The position numbers were made by a program, and so were the translations under genes. The notes beneath the pieces were generated by a model. The model had not been told where the DNA came from. It did no database searches and saw only the letters and a program-made list of their open reading frames with translations. A DNA stretch of 64,000 nucleotides from positions 23,069,086-23,133,085 of the forward strand of contig CM066923.1 in the NCBI GenBank assembly GCA_033964015.1, written 5' to 3'. How positions within the stretch are numbered: position 1 is the stretch's first letter; each line of letters starts with the position of its first letter. The DNA is from Scolanthus callimorphus. Its lineage: Eukaryota; Cnidaria; Anthozoa; Actiniaria; Edwardsiidae. Positions 56,627 through 64,000 of this stretch are shown here, piece after piece.

Positions 56627-59600
56627 CCAGTAATCGCATTGTTATCACTCAGCTACACTTCAATAAGGCTCATCTTCACACGTGCAGCCAACAACGAATA
56701 GAGTACTGTATACTATACAGCGGTTGTAGATCAGTAACCAGGGGATTTGATCGAATGTTGATTATTCTTTTACCTGTGCATAGCTAAAGACATTTTATCA
56801 GAGATTTTAACATCATCTTCCTGACGCATTTTGTATATTGCCGTCCTTTGCACGATGTTTTAACTATAATATGTAAAGTGGAAAGTATAAGATTTTTACT
56901 GCTTGAATGTTTCTGTTTGTTTTTACAGCCGTTTGACTGTTTAACCCAAACAGTTCGCACGTTACGTTGAAACGTTGCGTTGTGAGACGTTTCTAAGGGC
57001 AACCGCCATGTTAATTTTCACTGTCCAATCAGAGAAGACATAACTCTTTGGTTCTCCATCGAAACGTCTCGTTCCATCCTAGAAACGCAACGTTCCAACG
57101 TTCAAACATAACGTACGAACTGTTAGGGATAAACAGTCGAACGCAACCGGCTGTACTTGTCCAAACAGGATTACACTGTCTTGTTTTATCCATGGTGTAG
57201 CCCGCTTTACCAATTTGTATTTCGTTATTAAATTTACTAACTCTAGGCAACTTGAAACATTACTGGAACGTTTCGCAAAATCTTCCAGTTCCGTCCAGAC
57301 GTTTGATTGGCGGAGACCAAAATTAGCCTTCGTCTAGGGCTAGCCAAACTTAGCGGCTTGCGAAGAGTTCGCATAATAGGCTCTGTGCAGCTCCTGGGGG
57401 AGCATACCCTAAAAGATGAGGCCTTACGTGGCAAGTAGGCGCGAAGGAGACAGGCAACAAGTAAAAGATACCCATCAAGAAATGTCCGTGTTTGACTAAA
57501 ATGCTGCTTATTAATTTATCATCGAGTAATCTCCCTATATCGCCCGTGGGGAGGCTCTGATGACAGCCGTTGACGCAGGCGTGAGATTTGATACAGAGCG
57601 CATGTCCATACGTTCAAAATCAGCCAATCAACGAAGGCCCTCGTGAAATGGATGCCCACAGAGCCTCCCCTGCGAGCAGACGAGCCGGGGACCTCAAATG
57701 GATCTCGCGGGTACGAAAATGGGTATACGCCAAGGTTCAATAGACCGATCCCGTCTTCGCTCGAATAATCGCCTAATACACATGAAAAATCTCTGGATTC
57801 TGATTGGCTGAGAGCAGTGCAGTTTTTAGGTAACAAAGTGCCAAAAAAGGTAAAGTGCAAAAATGGTTAATCAAATGCAAATTTTCTTTTGAAATGCTAA
57901 ATAGTTTGATAACATAGAGCTATATTATGGGAAACTGTTTTTTGTTCATGCTCAAATTCTGTCAGGTTTTGGTCCAGATTTCAATGAAGGAAAAATGCGT
58001 GCGGCTTGTTCAGTTTGTAAGCAGACTTTTCTCGTTCAGTTTGGAATTTATTTACACTCGTAGGTTTTTTCAAAAAGCTCAAATTTTGATACTTTTTCAA
58101 AAACCCACTCGTGCAAATAAATTCCAAATTGAACTCGAAGTCGTATGATTTCCTATACAAACAATGGGCAGTTCTCCTTATGGAATACAAAATGCCCGAA
58201 CAACAAACTGGAAGTTCGAAGATTTTTAATGACTTCTTCAGCTTTTCGATATAAAACCCATATCTTATAAGCCAACCTTCTAATACCTCCCTGCAATCGG
58301 TGTATTTTCCATGCTCTATGCAAATTGGCTTGCTCGACGTAGCAACAGTAACTAGGGAGGAAGAACAATGAGTGGGATCGGTGAATTAGAACCGCCGAGG
58401 GCGAATTTATTTTTTACGCCCACTTCAAGATGGCGGCTAGCTAGTATAAATATTCATTATGATTCACATATTCTCGTTCTATGAGTGAATGAAAAGGAGG
58501 ATGCTGACCTGCGAACTCTCTCGTAGTTCATGTGAAAGATGTTGGGTTATGAATAAGTAATTTTCGCAGGGTTGAGGGCTCGCATCACCATGAATACTTT
58601 TTCCTTTTTTCTCAATAACTTGCCTGAAAAATGCCATAAAGTGGGCGTAAATAAAAAAATCGCCCGGATCGCACAAATTGGTCGTAGGACAACACCCCGA
58701 TATTGGGCATTTTGTGTCCCCCGCTGCAAATGGTGAACTTATGGCATGCAGAGATCAAATGTATCCAAAACGTCGCATGTACATGTTTGTAAATGTTAAA
58801 TTAAAAGCGGTCGTTATCTTTTTAAAAGGAAATCATACGCTTAAAATACCCACACACCTTGCTTGGTGGACCATTAGAGATTGGGGAAGGGGTGGCAATT
58901 TTTTTGCATGAATCTTTTTTTTTTCGGGGATCAGGCTGTGCAATTTTTTTTTTTCCTGGGCTTTTTCTGGTGTTTTTCTCTTGCTTGGACCTCTGCAAGA
59001 ATTGTCTAAAAAAAAAGTCAGTAAGGTACTGCATGTTTACTGCGCTTTTATTTACCAACAATTCTTTTCAAAGCCTTTAAACACAGGGCTTTATTATTGA
59101 TAAATAACATAATTGTGCTCCATTCTCTAAGACGTCAATCCTGATCTAAAATCATTACACCGATTTCAAAGCTACATATACCATGGGTGCTTACCATTTG
59201 TCAAGGAAAACTGGTTGGTTTGATCGGCGTCAAATGTTACAAAACATTCCGGTTAGGATGAAATACCGAGTGGAATGGCGCTTTCCAATTGCTTATTTCT
59301 ATTACGGTTCGGATCAGTTGATTCGGATCATTTGGGTCATGAAACCGGTTGGAGTAATGGTACAACCCATTTCGATCGGTTCGTTCATTTGAACTGCCGG
59401 ACGGCGATACAACCACTAACCGCGAATGACCAAACCGAAATTTCTGGGATTTTTTGACAAATGGTAAACACCCCAAGACGACTTTTGGACTTCTCATTCG
59501 ACATCGTGATCAGGCGGTTGAACCATTTTCTCAACTGTCACTCACTCCCGGTCGCCATGGTGACTAAGCATGTCGAGTCAGACTGTCGAATGGCAACTTT

Positions 59601-60324
59601 GAAATCGGCTGTAAGTAATAAGTGGCTAATACATACTGTAAATCAAAAAATAGGAAGGCTAATATTTCTCCACAGAAATCGAGATGAAACAGGAGAATTC
59701 TAACTATTCCATGATTTGTGTACCACAGGAAACCTTGTCAGCCAGCCCTCGTTTGTTATTGTTTACGTTCCATGTTACTGAATCGAAATGTTGCTAGGCT
59801 GACAAACGGCGGCTGATTGAGGCTTTGTAGTTTTAAAATAAAGACCCGCTGAATTCATTTGAACTATAGCAGCAAACTACATTTTTTTACGACACCTACA
59901 GATACGACGATAGCTTTTCCTGGATTAAGATCCAGCGCCTCTGTTGAAGCTGGCCAAAGGTCATCCCCGCAAAAAGAGGCCGGATCTCCGAGCATGTACC
60001 TGGCGAGAGGCCACCTGAAAACAGGACTGAAAAACATGAAGACATGGCTCAGGGTGTTGAGTGGGCTAATATTTGACATCGTGTTTCATGACATTGTGGA
60101 CCACGACATAGGCATAGCGCGAATCGAGGGCTAGTTTCTCTGGTAACCATATTTTCCTTCCCTTTCTTCGTATTTTCCATGTTTAGTTTGTGCAGTTGTA
60201 CTATCTGTCGTGTTACCTTGGGATTGAAATCAAGACCATTTAGTCCGCAATCGGCAAAGAGTTTTGACATCCTCATTAAACAAAACCACCATTCCAAAAG
60301 AAAATTCAAATAACGAAATCAAAA
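56627..60324. other. Intergenic region between convergent genes
   Basis: No coding exon recognised. Contains palindromic elements at 56928-57155 (gccgtttgactgttt and inverse) and 59187-59475 (GGTGCTTACCATTTGTCAA and inverse), and a relative of the 20950 palindrome at 57990-58160. The first part must include the STAG 3' UTR. Confidence 0.5.
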
Positions 60325-61245
60325 CTGTTTGCTGCCAAAATGGTTTATTTCAACAGTCTCAAGGTTCTGTGCAATAAGTCATTACAGGCAATGACCAGTA
60401 ATAAAACTACGGCTAACTGATTAAATAGTTTACAACACAGATGCAATTTATTCCTGGATCCGACATTATTTACAGCTATTCATAGGCGTTGTTGAGAGTC
60501 GTGCGCTCACAAGTCCGACAACCTTCTCGTATAAATTGCTGTGTACGCAGCATTTGCCTGGACTGTTCTTGCTTAGTGCCGGAAACGTCGGCCTAATGAT
60601 CACCGTTCCTAGGCCAAATGGGATAACTCTATTAGGTGAATTCATTTGTATTAGGAACTCGGCTCATGATTTTACGCTATATTAAGGATCCTCTAATTTA
60701 GAAAGAGCTGTTTGACAATAAAACAGTGTCGGTGAGCCCGTCTTTTGGGGACGTGTCTTTATTTAGCGGGGGAGGGCTCCTATTTTTGTGGGGAGGGTCC
60801 TATTTTTGACCTACGACTGGGGAAGGTCTCATTTTTTTTGGTATGTTCAAGGGGAGGGTCCTAATTTTTTTTTGAGCCTTGCTTTAAAAAATGGTAGCCC
60901 CCCCCCCCCCCCCCGCTAAATAACGACACCTCCCTTAGCTACTAATGATCACTACCATTCCGCCTTCCTTAGCCGAAGAAAAAAATCTCATGGGCTACTT
61001 TTTTCATATAACCCAACCCTAAGACGACCCATGTTTATAGGGCCAGTTCATCTGCCACCCTGCAAAGGCAGTTGCCCTTCCCATGATCCTTTTCGTACGT
61101 GGGCCACCAATCCAGTGTACGGCCAACCCACCTTCACCAGACATTTATAATACAGTAATACTACGAACTGTTGGTGCTTGCATTATCTACGAGTTCTACC
61201 CCCTGCTGAAGGTTGTAATAATTGTCCCAGATGGTCTTGTTCTTG
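60325..61245 (-). other. Probable 3' UTR and downstream region of the TM9SF2-like gene
   Basis: Minus-strand AATAAA motifs lie at 60758-60763 and 60344-60349. The first is inside a G-rich inverted repeat, so the second may be the functional one. UTR extent is uncertain. Confidence 0.35.
60725..60990. repeat. G-rich inverted repeat in the TM9SF2 3' region
   Basis: gtctttatttagcgggggag on the left, ccccccgctaaataacgacac on the right, with ggggagggtccta copies between. Similar in style to 55846-56114. Confidence 0.55.
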
Positions 61246-61313
61246 CTAGTCGACCTTTACGATGCTGTAGATTTTACGGATGAAGAAAAAACAGGAGAAG
61301 AACCCGACAGCTC
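61246..61313 (-). CDS. TM9SF2: TM9SF2-like last coding exon
   Basis: GAVGFFSCFFFIRKIYSIVK then VD and TAG at 61246-61248. The KVD end is the family's Golgi retention signal. Confidence 0.95.
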
Positions 61314-63874
61314 CTAAAACGAGCGAGAAATGAAGGCAAGTGTAAGAAAGATGGTGAGCGAGACGCTTCTTTCAGAAGTGTATAAAACGAATTTCAGATG
61401 ACTGAATTTCAAAGACCTAATACAGCTAGCCAATAGAGCATTTGGCGGTTATTAAATTCCGCCATTTTAGGAGTGAATTGGCAAAAAGCTGTCAAAATCA
61501 CTGAAAAGAGTAGATATAGTAGATATGCCAAGAATTTGTAACACCATAGCATGAAAACTAGCGAAGATGTGGCTTTGCAAAAGTCGGAAATTTCACAGAC
61601 GTTTTTATGGTGAGGTGCAAAAGTTTGCACACCTCGCCATACAAACCAATGTAAAATCTTTGACCTTTTCGGGATCATATCTTCACTAGTTTTCATCCTA
61701 TGGTGCTATAAATTGGCATACCTACTAAATTCGGGATGCTCTTTCCACTGATCAAATGGCGAAATAAACCGCTAACTGGTCTATCACGTACGAGAAAAAA
61801 TACAAGTTGCTGCTGAATAGCTTCCTTGTCAGCCACTCACATGCTAAGATAATCCACTATCACGCGGTGAGCACGTGACTGGTTTCTTTGTAAGCCAAGC
61901 AACGTAGAAATACTATCACGCTGTGAACACGTGATCAATAACACCGCTGCATTTAGTTCAACGTTTGATTGGCTGACGAGGGACCAAGAGACGAAGGCGC
62001 CCCCGCGCCGAAGCCTGTTTTCGCGCCATTTTGGACGCGCGCGCGCCATAGGAAACCCGCCTCTAAAAAAGCCAGTACGAGTTTTCAGAGCTCTGTTATT
62101 ACCTGTGAAAAGGAAAAACAGCCAGACCATGATGAGCGTGTAGCCGAAATACAAGAAGGTGCTGGCGGTACCGGAAATCGTCAGCTTGGTGTAGAAAAAA
62201 TGGATACAGTAGAGGAAGAAGTAGACTGCTGTACATCCGCCAGTTAGGAACGCACGCCACCACCAGTGGTAATCCTAAAGACAAATCATTACAAATACTG
62301 TCATATATTCATAAAGTTTTTTGGGGATTGGTGTTTAGTCTTTGAAAGCCATCGTTTTGTGATAAAAAATAGCATTCAATACTAAAGGCCATGAGACACG
62401 AGGCAATTTTTGTTTTCTTGCAACTCGCAACGCAACGATGACGAATAAAAATGAATGTTGTGCGCTGATTGGCTAATAAGAAAACATTGCCTCGCGAGTT
62501 GCAGAGACACGTGGCACGCAGCAATTTTGCTCGCAATGTTGCGAAAAGATCATTTTTTGCAACTCGCAACTTAACATTTTGCAACTTAACATTTTGCAAT
62601 ATACGCAAAAAAATTGCGTTGCGAGTTGCAGGACAAATTGCCTCGTGTGCAAAAACTTGCACGGTTCCGGTGTTCTCACGGGACCGGTACGAAAACGGAA
62701 CCGTACCGTTCAAAAGTTGTACCTGCTTTTTGCAGGTCCCAAAATTGCACATTTTGCCGTGCTAAAAATCGTCCAGTTCCGCCGGACCCGTGTGAACAAA
62801 AGCCGCCCGGTCAAAAATTCGTCCGGGTTGCGAAAGCAAACATACCTCAGCACACAGGTGGAAGTAACACAGCAACACTGTTGTCTCGGTAACCGTCAGC
62901 ACGAGGATAAGACAAACAACAAACAGGAAACCAAACATGTAGTAGATCTGATGAGACCTGATAAACAACAACAACAAATAGTAAGCGTCAATTTAGGTAG
63001 TAAAATTTTCCTTAAAAAAGACATGCGTATAGTAAACGCTGATAGACCGATTCAACGTAATTTTGTACTTGTCTGATCGGAAAATTTTTTGAACTCGATG
63101 AAAGATCTCTCTGAAAGTAGCCAAGGAGCGAAGTTATGATCCCGTTTATATGGCTATCGCGAGACGCGATCGGTCTTTACAGATATGGCGCAACTTACCA
63201 GATGCTATTTAGGATAAAAAATAGCTGGATGAAAATGCACCCGAACGGTAAGACACCACCCATGATGATACCGGGCAACGGACGCGTGTAGATACTCTAA
63301 AGAAACCAAAACAAAAGCTCACAAAGTCTTGAACCTTTTTATCGGTCACAATATACTAGTCAGGGAAACCAAGGATGTCCATCGGGAGATTTAGGATCGG
63401 ACCAAACCCATTCAAAATCTGTGAATATTTATTCAACAATGCTTGCAGTCCCTTCTTTGGCGATTATCCGTGAAAACGAGCGCGCGAAAAAAACGAGCGC
63501 CGATCGATGGCTTGAAGTAACGAAGGCACGAGCTTTTCACGCGCTCATTTTCACGGACTTTCGCCAAAGAAGGGACTGCAAGCAGTGTTCAATTTCTTCG
63601 TGGACAAGCTTTCAGAACCAAACGAAACTCGTTAAATATTTTACAACCGTTGTAAATGCATGTTCAGCGAAGTTTAACGTTGTTCAATGACTCAATCCTC
63701 GGGAAAAGTTGCATCATGTTGAAGACCCTGTTGAATCGTGTTCAGTGTTGTTGAACCGTTCACCATTCATGAAAAAGATCCGTAAAAAAATGTAAAGCTC
63801 ATGCATAAAGATGTTTGTACCTGTTCCGGGATCTGTCTTGGAATCTGGTTTGTGCGGACGGGCTGCTCAATCGG
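61246..63874 (-). CDS. TM9SF2: TM9SF2-like nonaspanin, last five exons
   Basis: TM9SF proteins are nine-helix membrane proteins of Golgi and endosomes, involved in protein sorting and glycosylation. Five minus-strand exons give the conserved C-terminus: PVRTNQIPRQIPEQ, then PLPGIIMGGVLPFGCIFIQL, MFGFLFVVCLILVLTVTETT, CYFHLCAEDYHWWWRAFLTG and the end KIYSIVKVD. TM9SF2 is favoured over TM9SF4 by PFGCIFIQLFFILNSIW and ATILLCYFHLCAE-type residues. All phases agree and no frame breaks are seen. The terminal KVD matches the family KxD Golgi retention signal. The N-terminal luminal domain and first helices are beyond the right edge. The gene is convergent with STAG. Confidence 0.95.
62103..62274 (-). 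CDS. TM9SF2: TM9SF2-like exon, two membrane helices
   Basis: DYHWWWRAFLTGGCTAVYFF, then LYCIHFFYTKLTISGTASTF and LYFGYTLIMVWLFFLFT. Phase 0 in, 1 out. Confidence 0.95.
62388..62662. repeat. MITE-like palindrome in a TM9SF2 intron
   Basis: Ends acacgaggcaatttttg and inverse, repeated gcaactcgcaac motifs. Between the last two helical exons. Confidence 0.6.
62846..62957 (-). CDS. TM9SF2: TM9SF2-like exon, membrane helix
   Basis: SHQIYYMFGFLFVVCLILVL then TVTETTVLLCYFHLCAE. Phase 2 in, 0 out. Confidence 0.95.
63199..63296 (-). CDS. TM9SF2: TM9SF2-like exon, helix after the IPEQ loop
   Basis: SIYTRPLPGIIMGGVLPFGC then IFIQLFFILNSI. Ends in phase 2, splitting the tryptophan codon; donor gtaagt. 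Confidence 0.95.
63446..63593. repeat. MITE-like palindrome in a TM9SF2 intron
   Basis: Ends cttgcagtcccttctttggc and inverse; inner ccgtgaaaacgagcgcg arms. Confidence 0.6.
63821..63874 (-). CDS. TM9SF2: TM9SF2-like exon, PVRTNQIPRQIPEQ loop
   Basis: Eighteen codons, PIEQPVRTNQIPRQIPEQ, the most conserved cytoplasmic loop of the family. Acceptor tttgttgcag, donor gtacaa, phase 0. Confidence 0.95.
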
Positions 63875-64000
63875 CTGCAACAAATATATTTGTTTAATAA
63901 TCAAAAATAATGTTTTACTTGGAGATTTTATCAAATCCATCTCAACCATAGAGTCTATTCTCCTTATTTTCACGGGTCTTTAATTTCGCGAAAATTTTCT

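Noticed and set aside
56053..56787. 244-residue open frame with repeated cysteine-containing units
   Set aside because: A 23-bp repeat read in one of three equally open frames. Retained only as a possible splice-dependent extension, not as a separate gene.

Overview
This is a window of animal nuclear DNA: intron-rich, AT-rich and full of short inverted-repeat elements and minisatellites. Gene content and repeat style point to an anthozoan cnidarian, probably a stony coral. The taxon is inferred, not proven. No bacterial operons, rRNA or CRISPR arrays are present.

Almost the whole window is one plus-strand gene, the cohesin subunit STAG/stromalin (SA), which I could assemble as 40 GT-AG exons from position 152 to the stop codon at 56626. 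The exons add up to about 1,275 residues, close to the vertebrate STAG1/STAG2 length. Only the extreme N-terminus lies upstream. Two exons (29 and 36) do not stay in frame. Both look like single-base indels, probably assembly errors.

A small four-exon gene for an unrecognised membrane protein lies antisense inside STAG intron 35 (about 46080-47650), with its own CRE-like palindrome upstream. At the right end, on the minus strand and convergent with STAG, are the last five exons of a TM9SF2-like nonaspanin (61246-63874; the 5' part lies beyond the window). The 4.6 kb between the two convergent stop codons holds only UTR and repeats.

The introns hold many DNA elements: a 4-kb foldback element with 60-bp subterminal repeats (3439-7502), hAT-like elements with 5- or 6-bp target duplications, a TTAA-flanked piggyBac-like MITE, TWA-flanked Harbinger-like MITEs, a 3.7-kb TIR element (38614-42337) and SINE-like copies. 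They also hold at least seven minisatellites.

The most unusual signal is that three minisatellites are built from, or run into, the gene's own splice sites. A 38-bp unit repeats the exon-20 acceptor junction about 27 times (23370-24395). A ~62-bp unit repeats the exon-34 donor junction 12 times (42711-43490). A 23-bp unit runs straight into the last exon's acceptor with about 19 acceptor-like AGs, the nearest of which would add nine residues in frame (56130-56596). Together these place arrays of decoy splice sites inside an essential cohesin gene.
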